From SIG205 sp045545595 (GTDB lineage Bacteria; Bacillota_I; Bacilli_A; RF39; UBA660): a stretch of 12,167 bases of DNA. Each line of letters opens with the position of its first letter. The stretch's first letter is position 1. The position numbers and the translations under genes are program-made. The stretch covers positions 1 to 12,167 of the forward strand of contig JAZQBG010000002.1 in the NCBI GenBank assembly GCA_045545595.1. The letters run 5' to 3'. Below the pieces are notes generated by a model that saw only the letters and a program-made list of their open reading frames with translations, did not search any database and had not been told where the DNA came from. Positions 1 to 5,402 of this stretch are shown piece after piece.

Positions 1-66
1 TAAAAGAGGTTACCATCATAAATATAATAAATAAATTTCTTTTACTTTTTTATCTCAAATTCATAG

Positions 67-198
67 TTATATGAATTTCTTTGGTGTGGTCTTAACGTCC
101 ACTCCTTTTTGTTCTTTATTTGGAGCAAATTCCTTATAAAAAACAAAAGATACAACGTTATCTGTTGTATCTTTTAACCATATATTATTTATATTGGT
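67..198 (-). other. Start-less open frame, possible remnant of a gene end
   Basis: Between the ssp stop and the window edge there is a 43-codon minus-strand frame bounded by stops and ending at TAA (67-69). Its last part reads like protein (APNKEQKGVDVKTTPKKFI) and uses ordinary codons, but there is no ATG, GTG or TTG start and no ribosome-binding site, and its middle is the ssp terminator hairpin. It could be the decayed 3' end of a surface-protein-like gene, or chance. The rest of 1-205 shows only AT-rich sequence and a 9-bp hairpin (57-65/70-78) with no T tract. Confidence 0.15.
145..175 (-). terminator. Intrinsic terminator of ssp
   Basis: A perfect 12-bp stem (145-156 with 164-175) encloses a 7-base loop. 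On the minus strand it is followed by TTTTGTTTTTT. It lies about 30 bases after the ssp stop and is the strongest terminator near the end of the nifS-thiI-ssp stretch. Read on the plus strand the T run is only four bases, so it is chiefly a minus-strand terminator. Confidence 0.9.
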
Positions 199-205
199 TT
201 ATTAA

Positions 206-427
206 CTATTTATTTTGGAAATTTTGTCCAGCGATTTGGTTTTGTCCCATTTGAACTAAACGTTTAGTGATTTCACCACCAACTGAACCGTTAGCTCTTG
301 AAGTAGTATCAGGTCCTAAATTAACACCGAATTCGTTAGCTATTTCATATTTCATTCTATCGATAGCTTGTTTAGCACCAGGTACAACTAATCTGTTAGT
401 ATTACTTTTACTTGAATTGTTATTCAT
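206..427 (-). CDS. ssp: Alpha/beta-type small acid-soluble spore protein
   Basis: A 73-residue spore-core protein of the alpha/beta SASP family. These proteins coat DNA in the dormant spore, protect it from UV and chemical damage, and are degraded at germination as an amino-acid source. Both family signatures are present: the germination-protease site KYEIANEFG (26-34; cleavage expected between E28 and I29) and the DNA-binding core DTTSRANGSVGGEITKRLV (40-58). The length is typical. The start is fixed by a strong AGGAGGTG (435-442) seven bases before the ATG. The gene follows thiI with no visible terminator between them but has its own candidate promoter, so it should be transcribed late in the forespore. 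The numbered ssp paralogue cannot be assigned. It is the best evidence in the window that the organism makes endospores. Confidence 0.97.
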   Translation of the reverse strand: MNNNSSKSNTNRLVVPGAKQAIDRMKYEIANEFGVNLGPDTTSRANGSVGGEITKRLVQMGQNQIAGQNFQNK

Positions 428-430
428 TTG

Positions 431-462
431 TTTTCACCTCCTACACTAATAGAATGTGAAAA
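431..462 (-). promoter_or_regulatory. Hairpin able to hide the ssp ribosome-binding site
   Basis: On the minus strand TTTTCAC (462-456) can pair with GTGAAAA (437-431). After one A/G mismatch, TTCTA (454-450) pairs with TAGGA (443-439), including one G-U pair, around a 6-base loop. The right arm contains the whole AGGAGGTG. The left arm overlaps and lies upstream of the proposed -10 element, so only RNA reading in from thiI would carry both arms. The pairing is seen in the sequence; the regulatory role is inferred. Confidence 0.4.
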
Positions 463-478
463 TATTGTCAAATGATAC
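450..478 (-). promoter_or_regulatory. Candidate sigma-G-type promoter of ssp
   Basis: The minus strand carries GTATC (478-474), then 17 bases, then CATTCTA (456-450), close to the forespore sigma-G pattern known for ssp genes (GYATR and CATnCTA-like boxes). The predicted start falls near 443, immediately before the Shine-Dalgarno site. A perfect TTGACA lies in the spacer (about 472-467) but lacks a good sigma-A -10 at proper distance, so the sigma-G reading is preferred. Confidence 0.4.
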
Positions 479-496
479 GTTTTTTTCCTTGGTAAT

Positions 497-1687
497 TTAT
501 AACAATTCTTTAGCAACACTATTCATATCTTTAGTTACTACAATTGTTTCTATATTATCGATTGTTTCATTAATTAATGATTCATAATCAAATCTATTTT
601 CTATTTCTAAACAAGCATCTAATTTAGGATTGATTACAGGATGTTTTGGTAAAAATATAGTACAACAATCCTCAAATGGTAATATACTCGTTTCATATGT
701 ATTAATTTTTTTTGCAATATCAATTATTTCTAATTTGTCAAAACACGCAACAGGTCTAATTACAGGAATATTAGTTACTTCATTTATAACTTTCATGCTA
801 TCTAAAGTTTGAGAAGCAACTTGTCCTATACTTTCACCATTTACTAAAATTTTACAATTGTGCTTATTTGCTACTTCTGTAGATATACGATACATCATTC
901 TTCTCATAATGGTTATCATATAACTAGAAGCATCATTTTTATATATTGCTTCTTGAATTTTTGTAAATGGAACAACATGAATTTTAATTTTATCTGTATA
1001 TTCACATAAATGTTTTGCTAGGGAAATAACTTTATTTTTAGCTTCTAAAGAAGTATGAGGTGGAGATTCAAAATAAATGCATTCGATATTTATACCACGT
1101 TTCATAGCTAAATATCCACTAACTGGCGAATCAATCCCACCACTAAGCATCAATAACCCTTTACCTTGAATTCCAACTGGATATCCACCAATACCTTTGA
1201 TTTCATTATTATCAGTATATATAAAACATCCTTCAGGTCTTAAATCTATTTCTAAAGTTAATTCTGGATTATGAACATCTACTTTTTTAGAATCCATATT
1301 TGCAAGTAAATATCCACCAACTTGTCTTGAAATTTCCATACTATTTAATGGATAACTTTTATCTGCTCTATTAGTAACTACTTTAAATGTAGAAAAATTT
1401 AAATCTTTTAACATACTTAATGATTCTTCTTTAATAGTATTTAAATTTTTATCAGTAGTTTTGTAAGCAATTACTATACCATGAATACCAAATACTTTAG
1501 TTAATACTTCAATAATAGAATCTATTTCTTCACTTTCAATATACATTCTAACTCTATCTTTTTTTATTTTATAGTCAAATTTTTTAAGCTTATTAATTAT
1601 ATTTTGATATAGAGTATTTATAAAATGTTCTCTATTACCTTTTTTTGTTGTTAATTCACCATATTTAATCATTATTAATTTTTCCAT
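497..1687 (-). CDS. thiI: tRNA 4-thiouridine synthetase ThiI, rhodanese-less type
   Basis: A 396-residue enzyme that adenylates U8 of tRNA and inserts sulfur to make 4-thiouridine; in many bacteria it also supplies sulfur for the thiamine thiazole. The N-terminal region and THUMP domain cover about 1-165. The PP-loop ATP motif LSGGIDSPVSGY is at 181-192, and the conserved EDCCTIFLPKHP is at 339-350, with C341/C342 as candidate sulfur-accepting residues. The length matches Bacillus ThiI, which also lacks the C-terminal rhodanese domain of E. coli ThiI, so this is not a truncation. In Bacillus a dedicated desulfurase (NifZ) encoded next door feeds sulfur directly, and here a nifS-type gene lies three genes upstream in the same operon. 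AGGTGG (1695-1700) overlaps the upstream stop codon, with the ATG seven bases on. No terminator is seen after the gene. Confidence 0.95.
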   Translation of the reverse strand: MEKLIMIKYGELTTKKGNREHFINTLYQNIINKLKKFDYKIKKDRVRMYIESEEIDSIIEVLTKVFGIHGIVIAYKTTDKNLNTIKEESLSMLKDLNFSTFKVVTNRADKSYPLNSMEISRQVGGYLLANMDSKKVDVHNPELTLEIDLRPEGCFIYTDNNEIKGIGGYPVGIQGKGLLMLSGGIDSPVSGYLAMKRGINIECIYFESPPHTSLEAKNKVISLAKHLCEYTDKIKIHVVPFTKIQEAIYKNDASSYMITIMRRMMYRISTEVANKHNCKILVNGESIGQVASQTLDSMKVINEVTNIPVIRPVACFDKLEIIDIAKKINTYETSILPFEDCCTIFLPKHPVINPKLDACLEIENRFDYESLINETIDNIETIVVTKDMNSVAKELL

Positions 1688-1698
1688 ATATACACCAC

Positions 1699-2910
1699 CT
1701 AAAAGTTAAACATTAACCATTCTGGTTTAAATATTAAAAGAATTCCAATTAATATCATTATAATTCCACCAATTAAATGTGACCATTTACCATATTTAGT
1801 AGAAATACCAGTTACAGTTAAGGTTTTCATCGCAATTACGAACACTATTATATCATCAATTAGGAAAAATAGTATATATAGGAAAATATATATAATATAT
1901 TCAATACTACTCAAACTATTCATAGATAAAACTTGTGTAAATATTACAGGTAATCCTGCAGAACAAACAAGTTCTATAAAGTTGACAGAGATAGCTAAAG
2001 TTATTATTCCCAATAATGATAAAATTAAACTTTTTTCGCTAGTAAATTTTTTGATTTTTGTTAGTATTTTTTTACGTTTTTCTTTTTTTACTACATGACA
2101 TCCATCGTTTTTTGTTTTTAAGTAGCTTTTTAAGTTAATAGCGCCACCAATAATCGCTACTAATGAGATTAAAAGTCTTACATAGAATATAGTTCCAATA
2201 TATTTAGCAAGATTTAACCACGATATCATAAATAACAAATATACTACAGCTGAAGTTGTCAAGAATGTTAATCCTAATAACCACATTCTTTTTTTGCCTT
2301 TTAAATTTAAAAGCATAGTTATTAAAAACAACAAAATCCACATCGCACAAGGATTAAATCCATCTAATGTTCCTAGTAAAATAGAAATTACAGGTAATGA
2401 TAAGTCTTTAGTATTAACTTCACCAATAAACGGTACATTTATTTTGAAATTAGTCTTTTCATGTACTTCTAGACAATCATTTAATTCACTATTTTCTTCT
2501 GTTACACCTAAGTAATTACCTACTACGTCATTACACTTATTTTCAGCTTTAGAATAATGTTCTATTGCCTCAATAATTTCTACATCTGTTATTCCTTCAC
2601 TGTATCCTGACAAGGTTTTACCACCTATTACAGTAAAAGGTACACCTCTAATATTTATATCTAATAAATCACCTATTTCTTTTAGTTTTTTCGCGCTTTT
2701 TTTATTATACCAAGTTTCATAATAATGAATACTTATATTTGGATAATCCATTTTAATTTCGTCTAATTTTGTTTTAAGTGCCTTACAATGAGGACATCCA
2801 TCACCATAAAATAAATATATATTAACGTTATCTAAAGCACTAACACTATTTGGTATTAATAATATTACAAATAATAAAATTGTTAGTAGTTGTCTTATAA
2901 AGCTTTTCAT
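1699..2910 (-). CDS. Extracytoplasmic thioredoxin fused to CcdA/DsbD-like membrane electron carrier
   Basis: A 403-residue membrane protein. A signal or anchor segment (about 7-24, possible cleavage after VSA25) precedes a thioredoxin-fold domain with active site CPHC (39-42) and a cis-Pro candidate at P91 (GVPFTV). A linker with C126 and C146 follows, then six predicted membrane helices (about 174-200, 207-232, 240-262, 292-317, 335-362, 378-395). The membrane part carries the CcdA/DsbD hallmark of one Cys in the first helix (NPC188) and one in the fourth (ELVC316SAGLP). The family passes electrons from cytosolic thioredoxin through this Cys pair to thiol proteins outside. The upstream gene, six bases away, encodes a cytosolic thioredoxin that is the natural donor; the ribosome-binding site here is weak (GAGTAG), suggesting translational coupling. 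Nothing in the window points to cytochrome c, so the usual label 'cytochrome c biogenesis protein' would mislead. The extracytoplasmic substrate is unknown. Confidence 0.85.
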   Translation of the reverse strand: MKSFIRQLLTILLFVILLIPNSVSALDNVNIYLFYGDGCPHCKALKTKLDEIKMDYPNISIHYYETWYNKKSAKKLKEIGDLLDINIRGVPFTVIGGKTLSGYSEGITDVEIIEAIEHYSKAENKCNDVVGNYLGVTEENSELNDCLEVHEKTNFKINVPFIGEVNTKDLSLPVISILLGTLDGFNPCAMWILLFLITMLLNLKGKKRMWLLGLTFLTTSAVVYLLFMISWLNLAKYIGTIFYVRLLISLVAIIGGAINLKSYLKTKNDGCHVVKKEKRKKILTKIKKFTSEKSLILSLLGIITLAISVNFIELVCSAGLPVIFTQVLSMNSLSSIEYIIYIFLYILFFLIDDIIVFVIAMKTLTVTGISTKYGKWSHLIGGIIMILIGILLIFKPEWLMFNF

Positions 2911-2916
2911 TTACAT

Positions 2917-3183
2917 CTACTCATTTCTATACTGTTCAATTTTTGATTCTAAAACTTCCTTCTTTTGTTCTCCAACTAATCTTTCTAGTTCATTATTATT
3001 TTTATCTATAAATATATAAACTGGTAATATATCACCTATTTCATATTTATCACAAACTTCTTCGTCAATATCTATATCGTAATCTTCTATTTCTAAATCA
3101 TTGTTAGTAATGATATCATTCCATATTCTAGACATAGATAAACATCCTGGACACCATATTGCACCAAATTTTAATATTTTCAT
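2917..3183 (-). CDS. Small cytosolic thioredoxin-like protein (CPGC)
   Basis: An 88-residue thioredoxin-fold protein with no signal peptide. The active site WCPGC is at 10-14, right at the N-terminus after one beta strand, and ILPVYIFID (52-60) supplies the cis-Pro candidate P54. It is shorter than classical thioredoxin (about 105 residues) because the N-terminal strand and helix are missing. CPGC differs from the usual CGPC and suggests a different redox potential or partner. A third Cys is at 44. It starts two bases after the nifS-like stop, and its ribosome-binding site (AAGGAG) is made from the last nifS codons, so the two are tightly coupled. Likely roles are electron donor to the membrane protein encoded next, or reductant for persulfide or disulfide on NifS/ThiI. 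Which of these it does is inference. Confidence 0.85.
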   Translation of the reverse strand: MKILKFGAIWCPGCLSMSRIWNDIITNNDLEIEDYDIDIDEEVCDKYEIGDILPVYIFIDKNNNELERLVGEQKKEVLESKIEQYRNE

Positions 3184-3185
3184 AA

Positions 3186-4316
3186 TTATTCTCCTTTTAA
3201 TAATAAATTGTTATAACATTCATCAAATTTATCAATAAAATAATTTATTTCTTCCATAGTTGTAAGATATGACAAACTAATTCTTAAACTATGATTAGCA
3301 TATTTTTCATTTTTAGTAACTGACAATACTGATGATGAGATACTATTATTTGATGAACATGCACTTTTGGTTGATATAAAAATATCATGTTGTTCTAATG
3401 CATGCAACATTGTTTCTGGTTTAATACCTACTATACTGAAATTTAATATGTGAGGTATTGATTTATTTGTACTATTAACGTGAACGTTTGAATAATTACC
3501 TAATTTATCTCTTAATATGTCATTAAGTTCTTTTATATGATTATATTTATTATTTAGATTTTCATTCGCAAGTCTTAAAGCTTTAGACATTGATACGATT
3601 AAAGGTGTTGTTGGTGTTCCACTTCTATAAATTGAAGTACTTTTACCACCATGTATTAATGGTTCAATAACAATATTTTCTTTTTTTAATAATACACCTA
3701 TACCTTTTGGTCCATAAAATTTATGTGCTGAAAAGCTTATCAAATCGACATCACTAAAATCTATTTCTACTTTACCAATTGCTTGTGTAGCATCTACATG
3801 AAAAAAGCATTTTGGATAGTCTTTTAAAATCTCACTAATAGATTCTATATCTTGTCTAATTCCTAGTTCACTATCAACTAAACTCACACTAACTATTAGA
3901 GTTTCATCAGTTATTAAACTCTTTAAATGTTCTAAATTTATAGTTCCATCATCATTTAATTCTACTATATCTACGTTAAATCCATTTTTTGATAAATGAT
4001 TTAATGGGGAAACAATTGAAGAATGTTCTAGAGGTGTTGTTATAATATGTGTGCCTCTATTTTTATATTTTAAAGCAATACCTTTAAGTGCTAAATTATT
4101 CGATTCAGAAGCTCCTGACGTATATATTACTTCGTGATTAGGAACTTTTAAAATATCTTTTATTTGATTTGTTGCTAAATCAATTATTTCTTTACTCTTA
4201 ACTCCTAAACTGTGTAACGAGTTAGGATTACCAATATATTCTTTACTTACTTTTACATAAGTATCTAAAACTTCATCACTAACTTTTGTTGTCGCTGAAT
4301 AATCTAAATATACCAT
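3186..4316 (-). CDS. Cysteine desulfurase, NifS/IscS family
   Basis: A 376-residue PLP enzyme that removes sulfur from cysteine as a protein persulfide, for Fe-S clusters and thio-modified tRNA. Landmarks are the N-terminal YLDYSATT (3-10), H98 (EHSS), D175 and Q178 (HVDATQA), the PLP lysine K199 in SAHKFYGPKG, and the sulfur-carrying C320 in STKSACSS. The usual VNNE(I/L)G segment that contacts PLP reads VDSELG (147-152), an unusual change. A GTG nine bases upstream is in frame, but it lies inside the Shine-Dalgarno AGGTG (4323-4327), so the ATG at 4316, giving the usual MVYLDYSATT, is taken. It heads an operon with two thioredoxin-type genes and thiI, recalling nifZ-thiI of Bacillus; a role as the sulfur donor of ThiI is likely. 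No iscU or sufU gene is seen here. Confidence 0.93.
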   Translation of the reverse strand: MVYLDYSATTKVSDEVLDTYVKVSKEYIGNPNSLHSLGVKSKEIIDLATNQIKDILKVPNHEVIYTSGASESNNLALKGIALKYKNRGTHIITTPLEHSSIVSPLNHLSKNGFNVDIVELNDDGTINLEHLKSLITDETLIVSVSLVDSELGIRQDIESISEILKDYPKCFFHVDATQAIGKVEIDFSDVDLISFSAHKFYGPKGIGVLLKKENIVIEPLIHGGKSTSIYRSGTPTTPLIVSMSKALRLANENLNNKYNHIKELNDILRDKLGNYSNVHVNSTNKSIPHILNFSIVGIKPETMLHALEQHDIFISTKSACSSNNSISSSVLSVTKNEKYANHSLRISLSYLTTMEEINYFIDKFDECYNNLLLKGE

Positions 4317-4322
4317 TAAAAT

Positions 4323-4327
4323 CACCT
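4323..4327 (-). promoter_or_regulatory. Start-deciding ribosome-binding site of the nifS-like gene
   Basis: AGGTG lies six bases before the ATG at 4316 and contains the GTG that a longest-frame reading would use as the start. It therefore places the start at the ATG. Confidence 0.8.
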
Positions 4328-4333
4328 GTTAAA

Positions 4334-4362
4334 ATTATACAAAAAATAGTCACATTTGTAAA
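4334..4362 (-). promoter_or_regulatory. Sigma-A promoter of the nifS-trx-trx/ccdA-thiI operon
   Basis: On the minus strand TTTACA (4362-4357), a 17-base spacer and a perfect TATAAT (4339-4334) form the best housekeeping promoter in the window. The predicted start, near 4327, coincides with the Shine-Dalgarno site. The -35 box lies in the loop and arms of the upstream terminator hairpin. Confidence 0.65.
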
Positions 4363-4372
4363 TGTAACTATT
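4345..4372 (-). terminator. Intrinsic terminator of the yhcG-like gene
   Basis: Arms 4345-4357 and 4360-4372 pair over 13 positions with one mismatch and a two-base loop, followed on the minus strand by a T run. The stop codon (4371-4373) lies in the first arm, and the hairpin shares bases with the nifS promoter. Confidence 0.8.
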
Positions 4373-5261
4373 ATACTAAATTAAATTCTTTTGAAAATAT
4401 TCTATCATCACTACAATATTCCATAATAAATTTATTATCCTTTTTGCAAATTATAATTCCTATAGTTTTATCATGTATAGCTTTTCTTAAAGTATTATCT
4501 ATATAATTCATATAAACTTGTATCTGTCCAATATGTTCTTTTTTGAGCTCAGTTACTTTTAATTCAATAACTGTAAAACAATTATATTCATAGTTAAATA
4601 ATAATAAGTCAATATAATTGTAATTATTTCCAATTTTTATTTTATATTCATTTCTAATAAAAGTAAAACCAGTTCCTAATTCATCAAGAAAAGATGGTAT
4701 GTCTTCTAATATAAGTTTTTGTAGTACTTTTTCAGATACAACATCATAATTGTTTTTGTTATTTATAATAATTGGATTTTTGATTAAGTCTACTACTGTA
4801 GGTTTATTTCTATTAATTAATTTAATCTTGGTTTTTTCCGGTAATCTTTCGTATTCTTTATTTTTAACTATAATTTCTAATTGTCTTTTCGAAAGATTTC
4901 TCCTTGACACTTGTTCAATATAATAATTAATCTTCTTAATATCTTTAAGGGGCAATAAAATTAAACAATGACTCCAACTTAATTGTTGCACCAGTGGTGC
5001 GACTTTTTCATTGCTAAACACATTATATAACTGCTTCATTCTAAATAATGTACTACGATTATATTTTTTACCGACTTCAACAACTAATTTTTTAGAATAT
5101 TCATTAATTATATTATCACCATATCTACCACCAGCTTCATTTAATAATTGACCTATTTCAAAATAAGTAATTAATTTATGTTTTTCCTTGGAGTAATCTT
5201 TTACTCTTGAATAAGTTTCATCGTTAATTAATTTATTTTTAATCTCATTATAATAATTCAT
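4371..5261 (-). CDS. YhcG/DUF1016-family PD-(D/E)XK nuclease
   Basis: A 296-residue protein with the two-part layout of the YhcG family. The helical N-terminal DUF1016 part (about 1-150) contains the family motif QLSWSHCLILL (93-103), preceded by a helix resembling a DNA-binding segment (KYNRSTLFRMKQLYNVF, 66-82). The C-terminal nuclease domain (about 175-290) carries the PD-(D/E)XK residues D218 (YIDLLLF), E233 and K235 (VIELKV), and the helix GQIQVYM (245-251). All catalytic residues are present and the length is near the family norm, so it looks active. Such genes often sit beside type I restriction-modification or other defence genes; here the neighbours are mutL and a sulfur/redox operon, so it appears solitary. 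Suggested roles for the family (restriction cofactor, DNA processing) are not settled. GGTGAT (5267-5272) sits five bases before the ATG. It forms its own unit, with a terminator over its stop codon. Confidence 0.88.
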   Translation of the reverse strand: MNYYNEIKNKLINDETYSRVKDYSKEKHKLITYFEIGQLLNEAGGRYGDNIINEYSKKLVVEVGKKYNRSTLFRMKQLYNVFSNEKVAPLVQQLSWSHCLILLPLKDIKKINYYIEQVSRRNLSKRQLEIIVKNKEYERLPEKTKIKLINRNKPTVVDLIKNPIIINNKNNYDVVSEKVLQKLILEDIPSFLDELGTGFTFIRNEYKIKIGNNYNYIDLLLFNYEYNCFTVIELKVTELKKEHIGQIQVYMNYIDNTLRKAIHDKTIGIIICKKDNKFIMEYCSDDRIFSKEFNLV

Positions 5262-5278
5262 ATTTAATCACCATATAA

Positions 5279-5307
5279 AGAATAATCTAATTAAATAGTA
5301 TAGTCAA
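5279..5307 (-). promoter_or_regulatory. Weak candidate promoter of the yhcG-like gene
   Basis: TTGACT (5307-5302), 17 bases, TATTCT (5284-5279). A competing choice is TTGCAA (5323-5318) with TACTAT (5300-5295), also 17 bases apart. The mutL terminator lies just upstream, so a promoter is needed in this stretch; which pair is used is uncertain. Confidence 0.35.
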
Positions 5308-5343
5308 AATATAGATATTGCAAATCTAATTGAAATTTAAAAC

Positions 5344-5379
5344 AAAAATACTATATCTACTAACAGATACAGTATTTTT
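5344..5379 (-). terminator. Intrinsic terminator of mutL
   Basis: Arms of 15 bases (5344-5358 and 5365-5379) pair with one mismatch around a 6-base loop. On the minus strand the hairpin ends in TTTTTGTTTT. It begins 24 bases after the mutL stop. Confidence 0.87.
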
Positions 5380-5402
5380 GATTAGTATATTTTTCAAATT
5401 TA

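Noticed and set aside
57..78. AAATTCATA/TATGAATTT hairpin as a terminator
   Set aside because: AT-only stem with no T run on either side and no clear gene ending into it.
71..139. 22-residue hydrophobic plus-strand peptide beginning MNFFGVV
   Set aside because: No ribosome-binding site or promoter, and it is antisense to the start-less frame; too short to support.
267..449. Plus-strand open frame opposite ssp
   Set aside because: It lies over a clear SASP gene on the other strand, and its hydrophobic product mirrors the ssp codons.
630..812. Plus-strand open frame inside thiI
   Set aside because: Fully antisense to conserved ThiI sequence, with no ribosome-binding site.
497..1687. ThiI truncated because the rhodanese domain is missing
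   Set aside because: The domain is absent from Bacillus-type ThiI as well, and 396 residues is a normal length for that type.
2294..2515. Plus-strand open frame inside the membrane thioredoxin fusion gene
   Set aside because: Antisense to a conserved membrane region; a by-product of codon composition.
1699..2910. Cytochrome c biogenesis protein in the strict sense
   Set aside because: The membrane domain is CcdA-like, but no haem-related gene is present and the fused thioredoxin points to general thiol transfer.
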